51,859 bases of DNA from Gammaproteobacteria bacterium UBA6724 (GCA_002454165.1 DKIG01000017.1:1-51859); one strand, 5' to 3'. Positions 19,003 through 28,066 are shown, numbered from the stretch's first letter. The notes: generated from the letters alone by a model not told the origin. A program made the numbers and translations.

Positions 19003-20316
19003 TCAGCTATGAACACCCGGGTAAACCAGCACACGCGTGTACCCACGAAATCGCACTCGACCAGAGCGTTGGGGCAATCCGGCCAGTTCGTAGTTTGGCA
19101 AACGTTCAACAAATCGGGCTATCGCAATTCGACCCTCAAGCCGCGCAAGATTATTACCAAGGCATGCGTGAGGTCCACTTCCAAATGCTAAATGCTGGTT
19201 TGGTTTTCTGGATATATCCAGAACATCGGGGTTTTCGAATCTTTCGGGATCTCGATTCGCTGCCCCAATACATAACGTAACTGGCGTGCCTGCGAGAATT
19301 TCAATACCACCAATTCCAGAGTCCCGGACAGCCCTGCGATTACCAAGCTGATTGGAACTCTCAAATCGAAGAAACTCGTTAATTGCAGTATCAATCAGAT
19401 CGGGGGCGGAAATCAGTTTTTCTTTTTCCTCTGGCCATTCCGACAACGAAACAAGCGCGTTGGTTATTAGATTAGTTGTAGTCTCGTGGCCCGCGTTTAG
19501 CAAGAAAATGCAATTGTGCAGTAGTGCTTGTTCGCTTAATCGCTCGCCATTGGGTTCACCCTTTATCAGCCGTGTCAAAATATCAAATTCCGGGTCCAAA
19601 ATATGGCAACGACGATCAGCAACAAGATCTCGAAGGAAATCAAGAAATTCCCTTACAGCAATGTTTGATTTCTCTAGCGTTTGGCTTGAAATCTCCGGCT
19701 CCAGCGCTCCCAGAATAGCCAGCGACCAACCCCTCAACGAGCCGCGATCATCATCAGGTATTGCCAGCAGGTTGCCAATCACATTTACCGGAATTGCGGC
19801 AGCGAAATCCTCAACAAGGTCGAACCGTGTTGACTCTCCCAGTTTGTCGATCAAGTCGTCAACCAATTTATTAATACCTTGCTCCATTGTGGACACTGCG
19901 CGGGGTGTAAACGCTCTTTGGATAATACTTCGCGTCTGGGTGTGAATCGGAGGATCGTTAAATACAAGGCTGGTCGTGTGGTGTTCGTACGTAGGCGTTC
20001 TAGAAAATTTGCAGCCGAATTCGACTTTCTTATCTGAACTGAAAACTGTTGGTTGCTTGTAAACACGCAGCAGATCTGCGTATTTCGTCAATAGGATTGA
20101 TTCATCCGTAAGACGCTTAATTGGTTCATATTCTCGCAGCGCATGATAGTACGGATACGGATTTTCAACGAAGCCATGTGGCAAATTGAATAAATCAAAT
20201 TCCCGTGCAATGGTCGGTGCTTCGCTTCGGTGAAAACGAGCGGGGTCATGCATTTCTGCTGAGATCATTGGACGAACCTGTAGGTGACGATAGTTGCAAA
20301 CGATTGAAACGCTCAT
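19003..20316 (-). CDS. Cytochrome P450
   Basis: A heme-thiolate monooxygenase of about 437 residues, soluble bacterial type. Landmarks: the I-helix oxygen-binding motif LLNAGHETTTN, the K-helix E-x-x-R in NEFLRFES, and the heme ligand loop AFGSGPHACLGNNLARLE with its cysteine. The start is uncertain: ATG 20316 has GAGGG 3 nt upstream, while ATG 20268 would give a shorter N-terminus with no clear ribosome site. The substrate is unknown. No ferredoxin partner gene is adjacent. It is the last gene of the accessory block before hemY. Confidence 0.92.
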   Translation of the reverse strand: MSVSIVCNYRHLQVRPMISAEMHDPARFHRSEAPTIAREFDLFNLPHGFVENPYPYYHALREYEPIKRLTDESILLTKYADLLRVYKQPTVFSSDKKVEFGCKFSRTPTYEHHTTSLVFNDPPIHTQTRSIIQRAFTPRAVSTMEQGINKLVDDLIDKLGESTRFDLVEDFAAAIPVNVIGNLLAIPDDDRGSLRGWSLAILGALEPEISSQTLEKSNIAVREFLDFLRDLVADRRCHILDPEFDILTRLIKGEPNGERLSEQALLHNCIFLLNAGHETTTNLITNALVSLSEWPEEKEKLISAPDLIDTAINEFLRFESSNQLGNRRAVRDSGIGGIEILAGTPVTLCIGAANRDPERFENPDVLDISRKPNQHLAFGSGPHACLGNNLARLEGRIAIARFVERLPNYELAGLPQRSGRVRFRGYTRVLVYPGVHS

Positions 20317-20325
20317 TTCCCTCAA

Positions 20326-20428
20326 TCGAAGTTGGCAAGGTTGCGCGATTGAGAGTCAGGTCAGCCAAGTAAATATGCTCAGTTACTGGATACCCGTGGG
20401 TCTGCATAAGCTCAGAAACATATGGCAC
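20326..20428 (-). pseudogene. Possible N-terminal remnant of an alpha/beta-hydrolase lipase
   Basis: The short minus-strand translation VSELMQTHGYPVTEH, followed by LTLNRATLP, resembles the 'partial alpha/beta-hydrolase lipase' N-terminal motif (ISEL...GYPxEEY...ILxLNRIP) with its middle missing. No hydrolase body follows; the frame runs out inside the P450 5' region. The resemblance is short and could be chance. Confidence 0.25.
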
Positions 20429-20589
20429 ACCTCCACCCAGGAGGGAAGATCTTGCAAATCGAGCCCCTGTGAGTGCCCACGAAGCGGCAGCACTTTCAAG
20501 CCAGACTCACCGCATCCGAGTTCACCACCGGAGTGATAGCGATTGTTCGTAAAAAAGTTGCACAGACAAGGGTGCCTTGTTTCCGGGAT

Positions 20590-21756
20590 TTACAGGCGGG
20601 TCTGCTCTAATGCCTTGCGTAGATGCTCATTACTGCGCACCAAGTCACCTTCCAGAGCCAGGAGGTTGGCGAGTTTTTTATGGGCGGACACCTTTACGGA
20701 CGGGCTGACAGACACGCCTTCAACAATACTTTTTGCGTAGTAGTCCCGGGCACGGTCTTTGTCGCCCGCCTGCTCATAAATGCAGCCTAGGCAGTAGTGC
20801 AACGCCGCATCATCTGCATGGTCTTTTAACCATTTTTCAGCGGTCTTCATTCTTAACTTGACCGCAACCGAATCAAGGCTGGCGTAAAGCTCCAGGAGTT
20901 GAGGATTCCATTCATGGTGGATAGCCTGCCGGACAAGCGGCTCCACTGTCTCCTTGGATGACAGAGCCTCACTATAGGCAAGGATGACCTCAGGACATTC
21001 CCTAGCCGCCCGAGAAAGCGACTTGAAGCTCCTCGTCAAATCTGCATCCTGGTGTTTCTCCTCCTCAAATCCGCGGGCGATCGCTTGCTTTTCATAGGCG
21101 AGAGCAGCTGACTGGTCGGTCCTGGAGAGAGCCGGTACCAGGGCAAGCATGCCTCGCCAGTCATCCAGTTGCGAGAGAGCCTCTTGTTTGAGGTTCAGCA
21201 ATAGTTTGTTGGGCGTTAACCCCGCCAGCGCCTCCAGGCTCAACGCATAGTCGCCCCGCCTCAGTGCAAGGGTTGCTATCGTCATCTGTCTTGCCCTGTG
21301 CAACGATGGGTCAACTTCCTCCGAGAGTCGGAAATACCTCTCCCTTGCCTCGTCATCACCGACATCGTCAGCCGCTCTCGCCGCCGCTAGGTAGTTGATC
21401 CCCTTCGCTAAACTGTCTTCTGCGCCTGTGTCCAAATATCGGCGCGCTCGCTCATGCTCACCTTCAAGTAGCAGTCTCAAGCCTTTGAGCGTCAACCGGC
21501 TTGCTCTGTCTGCCTTCTTGCCAGTGCGCCAATTGCGATAGTGCCTGGGAGAGCCGAGCAACAGCCTGACCAACCTGGCACCCTGATAAACCAGTAGTAG
21601 CATGACAAGGGCCATGCCGAGCATCACCCAGAGGCTGGTTTGCAAAGAATAGTCCCGGTAGGCAACAAAAACATATCCCGGATCATTTGCGATCAGAGTC
21701 CCTAGCCCCCCGGCAAATATCATCACCAGAAGCAGGATAATCAGTGTGCGTTTCAC
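20590..21756 (-). CDS. hemY: HemY-like membrane protein with TPR repeats
   Basis: A 388-residue protein encoded at the end of the hemC-D-X-Y operon. Two membrane helices (about 4-24 and 42-62) are followed by a long cytoplasmic helical TPR-like domain (LLLEGEHERARRYLD; ALHYCLGCIYEQAGDKDRAR). The gammaproteobacterial HemY has no proven enzymatic role and is not the Bacillus protoporphyrinogen oxidase of the same name. Its start overlaps the hemX stop by 4 bp. It is the first core gene after the accessory block. Confidence 0.9.
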   Translation of the reverse strand: MKRTLIILLLVMIFAGGLGTLIANDPGYVFVAYRDYSLQTSLWVMLGMALVMLLLVYQGARLVRLLLGSPRHYRNWRTGKKADRASRLTLKGLRLLLEGEHERARRYLDTGAEDSLAKGINYLAAARAADDVGDDEARERYFRLSEEVDPSLHRARQMTIATLALRRGDYALSLEALAGLTPNKLLLNLKQEALSQLDDWRGMLALVPALSRTDQSAALAYEKQAIARGFEEEKHQDADLTRSFKSLSRAARECPEVILAYSEALSSKETVEPLVRQAIHHEWNPQLLELYASLDSVAVKLRMKTAEKWLKDHADDAALHYCLGCIYEQAGDKDRARDYYAKSIVEGVSVSPSVKVSAHKKLANLLALEGDLVRSNEHLRKALEQTRL

Positions 21757-22829
21757 CGACTTCCAGCCTGATGGAATTTCGCCAATAGACTACGCACCTC
21801 GCGCAGAGAATTGCTGATATCAGGCACTTTTCCGCCCACCCGGGCTTGGTGTAATTGGATAAGAGAGGTCTGCATTGCCCTGGTCACCGCATCGTCCGGA
21901 TCAAAATAGGTAAGCACCCAATCCTGGGCTTCGGCAAGACTGGTCTGATAAACCTCCTGATTCTTTTCAAGCAGTGCCATCTGCGCTATCTGAAACTTCA
22001 GTATCAGGTTGTGCCGTAAATAGTATTCCTCGCTCGGGAGCAGGACGGGCGCAACTGGCGCGCCTCCTTTCCGAAAATCAACCAGATCCATTATTCTGTT
22101 GCCCATGGCGACAACCAGTGCAAACGCTCGTTGACTCATCGTCTGGGGACTATCCTCAGGTGCCTGCGCCGGCGGCTTGGGTTCAACACCGGGAATCTTT
22201 TGCGGCAACTTGCTGACCTGACCAATCTGGGCAGACAATTCAAGATACAGTCCTTCAAGATCCGGGCTGGCAACCGCCTTCAGTGTCGCTATATCCTTGA
22301 CCAGGGCTTGACGGAGTTCATGTGCTGTCAAACCCTCCGCCGGCGCAATGATCTTGTGCGCCGTCTGTAACAGGGTCAGTGCTGAGGCTGTATCCCCTTC
22401 CATCAGCACCCGCTGGTTCGCCATACGGATCAGGTATTCAACTTCCGCATAGAGCCAATCCTGGCTACTGGTACCCAGGTTGTCCCGTATATCAGCCATC
22501 CCAATCATGGTTTGCTGTCTGAATTCTTCTAATGCCTGATCGGCAGATACTTGGTCGTCCCGGTATTGATTAAGCATCTCCTGGAGTGTCGCGATAGTGG
22601 CACTATTTGCCTGAAACTGTGCTTCAAGCCGCTCCAGCCTGATGTGCTCCGGGGTACCACCCGGCAACCGGTCTTTTAATATCTGCTGGTAGAACACATA
22701 GACTGCCCAGGATAGGAGGCTTATGAACACCAGCGACACCAGCAGATAAAAGACAATACCGACCCGGGAGCGCTTCTTATTACCGGTCCCAGTATCGTCT
22801 CTTTCTGTTTCTCTGGAAATTTGAGTCAT
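21753..22829 (-). CDS. hemX: HemX-like membrane protein (uroporphyrinogen-III C-methyltransferase-related family)
   Basis: A 358-residue protein with a short charged N-terminus, one membrane helix (GIVFYLLVSLVFISLLSWAV, about 24-46), a coiled-coil-like stretch (HIRLERLEAQFQANSATIAT) and a soluble helical domain with YAEVEYLIRMANQRVLMEGD, typical of HemX. Despite the historical name it lacks methyltransferase motifs; its role in the heme operon is unclear. It lies 33 bp downstream of hemD and overlaps hemY by 4 bp. Confidence 0.9.
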   Translation of the reverse strand: MTQISRETERDDTGTGNKKRSRVGIVFYLLVSLVFISLLSWAVYVFYQQILKDRLPGGTPEHIRLERLEAQFQANSATIATLQEMLNQYRDDQVSADQALEEFRQQTMIGMADIRDNLGTSSQDWLYAEVEYLIRMANQRVLMEGDTASALTLLQTAHKIIAPAEGLTAHELRQALVKDIATLKAVASPDLEGLYLELSAQIGQVSKLPQKIPGVEPKPPAQAPEDSPQTMSQRAFALVVAMGNRIMDLVDFRKGGAPVAPVLLPSEEYYLRHNLILKFQIAQMALLEKNQEVYQTSLAEAQDWVLTYFDPDDAVTRAMQTSLIQLHQARVGGKVPDISNSLREVRSLLAKFHQAGSR

Positions 22830-22862
22830 CTTTGGTGCCTGGAAGTATCGGTTGGCGAGGTG

Positions 22863-23687
22863 CTAAGTGTCATCCTGGTATGTCGCGTTGACAATCGCAT
22901 CATACAGGGCTTGTTCGGAAGCACCACCCACATTGAGCACCTTAGGGAAAGCGTACAACCTTGCCCGGTCTGCAATTCGTTGCGACGGAACCAGCACCAG
23001 GCAGTGCTTGGCAAGGGGACCTGCCTGCCGGGCAAAATTTTCCATAATCTCCATGCTAGTCAGGACGACAAGCAGTCGGCCATGCGGCTGCGCAACTTCA
23101 GCCATATCTTCTGCAAGATCATCGTATATGAGTTCAGATCGCTCATAGACTTCCCAGTATTCAACCTCGGCACCACGCCGGACAAGCTCAGCAAAAAGCA
23201 ACTCCCTGCCACCTCTGCCGCGAACAATGAGCAGTCGCTCACCACTCAGACGGCATAGTTGCGGAAGGCTTAATAACTCCTCGCTACCTGAAGACTCGGG
23301 ATAACTTGCCCGAATTCCAAATTCATCAAGTTCCCGGGCAGTACCTGGTCCCACCGCTAGCCATTCCGGTCTTGTGGGCCACTGTGGCCAGTATTGTTCC
23401 GCGATTGCCAAGCCGAAGCGGACGCTACTTTTACTCACAAACAAGATCTTGTGATACTGATCCAGGTGCATGGCGGTTTGTTTAAGACTCTGGGGGTCCG
23501 ATAGTCCAGACAGATGTATCATGGGGCGGATATGTACCTCGTAGCCCTGCGTTTTTAGTCTGGCGGCAAGTGCTTCATTCTCTCCGGCGGGTCGGGTGAG
23601 TAACACTTGGCTCTTTGGCTGAGGGCTCTTCATCGGCTGAGGGCTCTTTATCGGCTGAGGGCTCTTCATCGGCTGAGGGCTCTTCAT
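22863..23687 (-). CDS. hemD: Uroporphyrinogen-III synthase
   Basis: Closes and inverts ring D of hydroxymethylbilane to make uroporphyrinogen III. The 274-residue sequence is weakly conserved, as usual for HemD, but has VLLTRPAGENEALAARL at the start, ILFVSKSSVRFGL, LAVGPGTARELDEFGI, LLIVRGRGGRELL, VYERSE and LTSMEIMENFA. The first 24 residues are four copies of a hexapeptide (MKSPQP, MKSPQP, IKSPQP, MKSPQP) encoded by an 18-bp tandem repeat, an extension I do not know from other HemD proteins. GAGG lies 6 nt before the first ATG. The gene follows hemC closely. Confidence 0.92.
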   Translation of the reverse strand: MKSPQPMKSPQPIKSPQPMKSPQPKSQVLLTRPAGENEALAARLKTQGYEVHIRPMIHLSGLSDPQSLKQTAMHLDQYHKILFVSKSSVRFGLAIAEQYWPQWPTRPEWLAVGPGTARELDEFGIRASYPESSGSEELLSLPQLCRLSGERLLIVRGRGGRELLFAELVRRGAEVEYWEVYERSELIYDDLAEDMAEVAQPHGRLLVVLTSMEIMENFARQAGPLAKHCLVLVPSQRIADRARLYAFPKVLNVGGASEQALYDAIVNATYQDDT

Positions 23688-23688
23688 C
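23617..23688. repeat. Tandem repeat, four 18-bp units at the hemD 5' end
   Basis: Four 18-bp units (23617-23634, 23635-23652, 23653-23670, 23671-23688), nearly identical; the second has one changed base that turns the repeated Met codon into Ile. Each unit carries an in-frame start codon in the other three copies, so repeat number would change HemD length in 6-residue steps without frameshift. Confidence 0.95.
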
Positions 23689-23702
23689 GGTGCCTCACAA
23701 GG

Positions 23703-24629
23703 TTATTCATGGTGCACCAAATCAGCGATAAGTTCTCGTGCGCCCTGTTCTATCAGACGCTTGCCCAGAGTTCGGGAGAGTTCGGGAGCGGTGTTTGATT
23801 GCCCCCGGATGGTGTCGGTAATGACTCTTTCACCTCTGATATCCGCTACAAAGGAGGAGATAGATATTTCCTCCGAGTCAATGCTTGCAAAGACTGCGAC
23901 CGGTAGATTACAGGTCGCCCCCAGAGTTTGTGTCACCAGTCTTTCAGAGGAAACGCAAAGCTGAGTTTCACTATGAGCAATCGCGCCTAGGAGCGAATTG
24001 ATCGCCGCATCATCCACCCGGCTTTCAACACCCACCGCCCCCTGTCCAGCAGCAGGCAGGGACACTTGGGTAGGAATTTTCTGGCTAATTCTATGGGCAA
24101 GTTGTAGCCGTTCCAATCCCGCAACCGCAAGCACCAGGGCATCGTACTGACCCTCATCCAACTTTCTTAATCGGGTCTCAACATTGCCTCTCAGGTCAGC
24201 AAACCGCAGTTGCGGAAAGCAACGACCTATTTGCAGGCAGCGGCGTAAACTTGAAGAACCGACAAGCGCGCCCTGGGGCAAGGCTTCCATGCTGTCAAAT
24301 TTATTGGATACAAGCGCATCCCTGGGATCAGCCCTGGCACAGATGGCGGCAATCATCAGCCCATCAGGTAACTCACCTGGCACATCTTTCATTGAATGAA
24401 CAGCAAGATCGACGCTACCATCAAGCAGTGCCAATTCCAGCGCCTTAACAAAGACGCCCTTGCCAATGCCCTTGGCACTCTTTTCGTCAGCCTGCCTGTC
24501 ACCTTCTGTCATCATCCCGACTATCTCGCAGCAAACATCATCATGCCGAGATTCAATCAATCCTTTGACATGCTCTGCCTGCCAGAGAGCGAGCCTACTT
24601 TGACGAGTTGCTATACGGATGATTTTCAT
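23703..24629 (-). CDS. hemC: Porphobilinogen deaminase (hydroxymethylbilane synthase)
   Basis: Polymerises four porphobilinogens into hydroxymethylbilane. The length of 308 residues is normal. Motifs: IRIATRQSRLALWQAEHV at the start, DLAVHSMKDVPGELPDGL, GSSSLRRCLQI, DLRGNVETRLRKLDEGQYDA, LPAAGQGAVGVE and the cofactor-binding cysteine in LGATCNLPVAVFA (usually G-G-C). It heads the hemC-D-X-Y operon and diverges from argH, an arrangement shared with pseudomonads. Confidence 0.96.
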   Translation of the reverse strand: MKIIRIATRQSRLALWQAEHVKGLIESRHDDVCCEIVGMMTEGDRQADEKSAKGIGKGVFVKALELALLDGSVDLAVHSMKDVPGELPDGLMIAAICARADPRDALVSNKFDSMEALPQGALVGSSSLRRCLQIGRCFPQLRFADLRGNVETRLRKLDEGQYDALVLAVAGLERLQLAHRISQKIPTQVSLPAAGQGAVGVESRVDDAAINSLLGAIAHSETQLCVSSERLVTQTLGATCNLPVAVFASIDSEEISISSFVADIRGERVITDTIRGQSNTAPELSRTLGKRLIEQGARELIADLVHHE

Positions 24630-24656
24630 ATTGATTCATGCTCAGTGGCTTGCTGT

Positions 24657-24662
24657 TATAAT
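24657..24662 (+). promoter_or_regulatory. Probable argH promoter -10 box
   Basis: TATAAT lies 33 bp before the argH start in the 65-bp divergent hemC-argH gap. The best -35 (GATTCA near 24633) is weak, with 18 bp spacing. Confidence 0.4.
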
Positions 24663-24694
24663 CTGCACTTCTTTCAGACCGCATCATAAGGAAA

Positions 24695-26092
24695 ATGTTG
24701 ACAGTGAAGGACAAGATTCACAAATTATGGGGTGGACGATTCCGGGAGGCAACCGATGCTTTTGTGGAAAATTTCACAGCCTCCGTTACCTTTGATCAGA
24801 CTCTCGCATTTTATGACATAGCGGGCTCCATTGCGCACGCCACCATGTTACAGGCGATTGGCATTATCAACAGCGCGGAACTTAAGCAGATACAGGCAGG
24901 GCTTGAGAGCATTGCCGAAGACATAAGTAGCGACAACTTCTCCTGGTCGGTGGGTCTGGAAGATGTACACATGAATATTGAGCAGGCATTGATCGACAGA
25001 ATCGGCGTGACGGGCAAAAAACTCCACACCGGACGATCAAGAAATGACCAGGTAGCAACGGACCTGAGACTCTATCTGCGAGACATGATCGATCTCATCT
25101 GTAGCAAAATTCGTGAACTGCAACTCGGTATTCTCGGTCTGGCTGAGCCAGAGACGGAAACGGTGATGCCCGGCTTTACCCACCTTCAAGTCGCGCAGCC
25201 TGTTTCCTTCGCCCATCACCTGATGGCGTGGTTTGAAATGGTTGACCGGGATTTTGACCGCTTTATGGATTGCAGGAAACGAGTCAACAGCCTGCCGCTG
25301 GGTGCCGCCGCCCTGGCGGGTACAAACTGGCCCATTGACCGACATCTGACCGCCGACCTGCTTGGTTTTGATCTGGTTGCCACCAACAGTCTTGATGCTG
25401 TCAGCGACCGGGACTTCGCTATTGAATTCTGTGGCGCAGCGAGCATCCTGATGGTGCATCTTTCCAGGTGGGCAGAGGAAATGATCCTCTGGGTATCACC
25501 ACAATTCAGATTCATTGAATTGCCGGATCGCTTCTGTACCGGCTCATCCATCATGCCGCAGAAAAAGAACCCCGACCTGCCAGAACTGGTCAGAGGAAAA
25601 TCTGGGCGTGTATTCGGCTCCTTGATCAGCCTGCTAAGTATGATGAAGGGGCAACCCCTCGCCTACAACAAGGATAATCAAGAAGACAAAGAACCCCTCT
25701 TTGATACGGTGACCACGGTGCTGGAATCATTGACTGCTTTCGCCGAAATGATCCCAGCAATCGTGCCGCAACGGGACAAGATGCGGGCGGCAGCCGAAGA
25801 TGGTTTCTCCACGGCAACAGATCTTGCAGATTATCTGGTCAGCAAGGGACTACCATTTCGGGATGCCCATGATGTCGTCGGCAAACTGGTCGCCCTCGCT
25901 ATTGAGTTAGAATCTACGCTAACGGAAATTCCTGTCGCTCAAGCCGTAGCCATCAATGCGCTGATTGACGAGGAAGCCCTTAAACGATTGACTCTGGAAA
26001 ACTCACTAGCGGCAAAGGACCAGATCGGTGGAACGGCACCAAAGCAGGTGCGGCGCGCAATCCTGGATGCGCGACAACGAATCAAGTCGTAA
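24695..26092 (+). CDS. argH: Argininosuccinate lyase
   Basis: Splits argininosuccinate into arginine and fumarate, the last step of arginine synthesis. It has 465 residues, full length. It begins KLWGGRFREATDAFVENFTA, contains the substrate-binding LHTGRSRNDQVATDLRLYLR and PGFTHLQVAQPVSFAHHL, and carries the fumarase/aspartase-family signature GSSIMPQKKNPD. AAGGA lies just before the ATG at 24695; a GTG three codons later would fit the spacing better. It is divergent from hemC and ends at a hairpin shared with convergent cyaY. Confidence 0.97.
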   Translation: MLTVKDKIHKLWGGRFREATDAFVENFTASVTFDQTLAFYDIAGSIAHATMLQAIGIINSAELKQIQAGLESIAEDISSDNFSWSVGLEDVHMNIEQALIDRIGVTGKKLHTGRSRNDQVATDLRLYLRDMIDLICSKIRELQLGILGLAEPETETVMPGFTHLQVAQPVSFAHHLMAWFEMVDRDFDRFMDCRKRVNSLPLGAAALAGTNWPIDRHLTADLLGFDLVATNSLDAVSDRDFAIEFCGAASILMVHLSRWAEEMILWVSPQFRFIELPDRFCTGSSIMPQKKNPDLPELVRGKSGRVFGSLISLLSMMKGQPLAYNKDNQEDKEPLFDTVTTVLESLTAFAEMIPAIVPQRDKMRAAAEDGFSTATDLADYLVSKGLPFRDAHDVVGKLVALAIELESTLTEIPVAQAVAINALIDEEALKRLTLENSLAAKDQIGGTAPKQVRRAILDARQRIKS

Positions 26093-26097
26093 CCCAT

Positions 26098-26120
26098 CGT
26101 AAAACCCACCAGGTTTTACG
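26098..26120. terminator. Hairpin between convergent argH and cyaY
   Basis: A perfect 9-bp inverted repeat (CGTAAAACC / GGTTTTACG) with a 5-nt loop, 5 bp after the argH stop. It sits between two converging genes and probably ends both transcripts, although the T-rich part lies within the stem. Confidence 0.55.
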
Positions 26121-26150
26121 ACGCCTGGCGAGACGGGTGGCACCGCCTGC

Positions 26151-26471
26151 TTATTGTTCAATGATTGGAAAGGAGCTGCCCGATTGTTCGGAAAAGACCC
26201 GATTGACAAGTGCACCGAAACTTTCGCCTGAGGCATCACAAAACCAATCGCCGTCCACAAATCTGAGATGAAAGCCTCCCGACCTGGCAGCAACCCATAT
26301 TTCATGGGTGGCAATCTGCCGACTCAGAATGATTGAACTCCCATCTTCAAACCCCAGGGTGAGAATACCGGCGGATGAATCGACATCCACATCCAGTACC
26401 AGAGCGTCAATCCTGTCTTCAATCCTGAGAAACATTTCATCCACTCGGTCCTGATATTCGGTATCGTTCAC
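26151..26471 (-). CDS. cyaY: CyaY, bacterial frataxin
   Basis: A 106-residue iron-binding protein that modulates iron-sulfur cluster assembly on IscS. The acidic first helix (YQDRVDEMFLRIEDRID) and the sheet with GILTLGFEDGSSIILSRQ, HEIWVAARSGGFHLRF and WFCDASGESFGALV are typical. Divergent from lptM-lysA-dapF, as in many gammaproteobacteria. Confidence 0.93.
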   Translation of the reverse strand: MNDTEYQDRVDEMFLRIEDRIDALVLDVDVDSSAGILTLGFEDGSSIILSRQIATHEIWVAARSGGFHLRFVDGDWFCDASGESFGALVNRVFSEQSGSSFPIIEQ

Positions 26472-26567
26472 TTCTTTCTACCTGTAAAAAATGGGGTCAT
26501 TCAGTATACTGCACAGATCCTGAACACTGGTGGCTGTGGTTTGCATAGGATTATGGGGACAATGCGA

Positions 26568-26735
26568 ATGCTCATGCAAGGCGTGTTACCTGCTGTTTTT
26601 ATCCTGCTGTTGATGGCATGTGGGCAAAAGGGTCCCCTCTACCTGCCAAAAGATCTCAGTCCACACTGGGAGGTGTCGCAAAACAACAGCCAGATGGAAC
26701 GCTCTGCACCTGCTACCCCTGAGCTCAGTCCATGA
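26568..26735 (+). CDS. lptM: Small LptM (YifL)-like lipoprotein
   Basis: About 55 residues. A hydrophobic leader ending in the lipobox LMAC is followed by GQKGPLYLP, the hallmark of LptM, which assists maturation of the LptD outer-membrane translocon. Several in-frame starts exist (TTG 26541, ATG 26553, ATG 26562, ATG 26568); I choose 26568 because GGGGA lies about 7 nt upstream. Its stop overlaps the lysA start by 4 bp (ATGA). The tail is rich in Ser/Pro/Gln. Confidence 0.88.
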   Translation: MLMQGVLPAVFILLLMACGQKGPLYLPKDLSPHWEVSQNNSQMERSAPATPELSP

Positions 26736-27997
26736 ATGGGTTTCATCGCCTGGGGGATGAACTTTATGTTGAGGAACTGCCCCTCAGCAAAATCGCCGAT
26801 ATCTATGGGACGCCTGCTTTTGTCTATTCACAGGCTACTATAAAGGCAGCCTACATGGATTTCACCAATGCCTTCGCCGACTATCCGCATCAGGTGTGCT
26901 ATGCGGTAAAGGCAAATTCCAATATCGCCATTCTTGACCTTCTTGCCAGGCTGGGTGCAGGTTTTGACATAGTGTCCGGTGGCGAACTCCAACGGGTCAT
27001 CGCTGCCGGTGGCGACCCAGGGAAGATTCTTTTCTCTGGCGTGGGGAAACAGGACTGGGAAATTCGGACAGCGCTGGAAAAAAACATCGCCTGCTTTAAT
27101 GTTGAATCAGCATCAGAACTAGCCAGGCTTGTCAGAATTGCTGAAGAAGATGGGCAGGTCGCGCCTGTAGCAATCCGTGTGAATCCGGATGTTGACGCCA
27201 AAACCCATCCCTACATTGCTACCGGGCTAAAAGAAAGCAAGTTCGGCGTTGCCCCTGAAGAGGCATTGTCCATGTATATTGATGCCAAGCAGTCTGCCCA
27301 CTTGAAGATAGTGGGTATCAACTGCCATATAGGTTCTCAAATTACTGACTCCGCGCCCTATCTTGTTGCGCTTGGTCGTCTCATTGCCTTGATTGACGAG
27401 TTACAGCGGCACAACATTTCCATCAGGCAGATTGACCTGGGCGGTGGATTCGGCATCCGTTACAAGGACGAGACACCTCTTCCCATTAACGCATTCGCCG
27501 TTGCCATCTTGCAGATGATGGAGGGGCGAGACGAGCAACTTATTTTTGAACCCGGGCGGATGATTGTCGCAAATGCAGGGATACTGCTAACGAAAGTTAA
27601 TACCTTGAAATCAAACGGCGGCAAACACTTTGCAGTCGTTGATGCCGCCATGAACGATTTTATCCGGTCAGCCTATTATCAAAGTTGGCAAGACATTTCA
27701 TTGGTCAAGCAACCGGCTGATGTTGATTCAAATCCTGTTGCGTCAAAGATCTGGGACCTGGTTGGTCCCATCTGTGAAACGGGTGACTACCTGGCGAAGG
27801 ACAGGCAACTGGCTATCATGGAAGGTGATCTGCTTGCGATTCATTCAGCGGGGGCTTATGGCTTTGTGATGAGTTCAAATTACAACACCAGAGGACGGGC
27901 GCCAGAGATATTGATCAGGGGTAATGAACATTTCTGTGTTCGCAAACGGGAAACTATTGAAGATCAGTTAAGACTTGAAGCCTTGCCGGGAAAGTAA
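26732..27997 (+). CDS. lysA: Diaminopimelate decarboxylase
   Basis: PLP enzyme that makes L-lysine from meso-diaminopimelate. It has 421 residues. The PLP lysine is in CYAVKANSNIAILDLLARLG, followed by GFDIVSGGELQR; other motifs are INCHIGSQI, DLGGGFGIRY, FEPGRMIVANAG and the active-site cysteine region GPICETGDYLAKDR. It is coupled to lptM by a 4-bp overlap and followed 69 bp later by dapF, giving a lysine/cell-wall module. Confidence 0.97.
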   Translation: MNGFHRLGDELYVEELPLSKIADIYGTPAFVYSQATIKAAYMDFTNAFADYPHQVCYAVKANSNIAILDLLARLGAGFDIVSGGELQRVIAAGGDPGKILFSGVGKQDWEIRTALEKNIACFNVESASELARLVRIAEEDGQVAPVAIRVNPDVDAKTHPYIATGLKESKFGVAPEEALSMYIDAKQSAHLKIVGINCHIGSQITDSAPYLVALGRLIALIDELQRHNISIRQIDLGGGFGIRYKDETPLPINAFAVAILQMMEGRDEQLIFEPGRMIVANAGILLTKVNTLKSNGGKHFAVVDAAMNDFIRSAYYQSWQDISLVKQPADVDSNPVASKIWDLVGPICETGDYLAKDRQLAIMEGDLLAIHSAGAYGFVMSSNYNTRGRAPEILIRGNEHFCVRKRETIEDQLRLEALPGK

Positions 27998-28066
27998 ACC
28001 CAGGAGACGGACTTGCGTCTCTGCCCGGACGCTTGCATTGCCAACTAGCAAAGGTAACCTGACCCT

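Noticed and set aside
20590..21756. Reading HemY as protoporphyrinogen oxidase
   Set aside because: No FAD-binding motif is present; the TPR-type membrane protein of the gammaproteobacterial hem operon fits length, topology and position.
23617..23688. CRISPR-like array
   Set aside because: Units are directly adjacent with no spacers and encode a repeated peptide; the same is true of the arrays at 1-72, 33101-33156 and 38605-38664.
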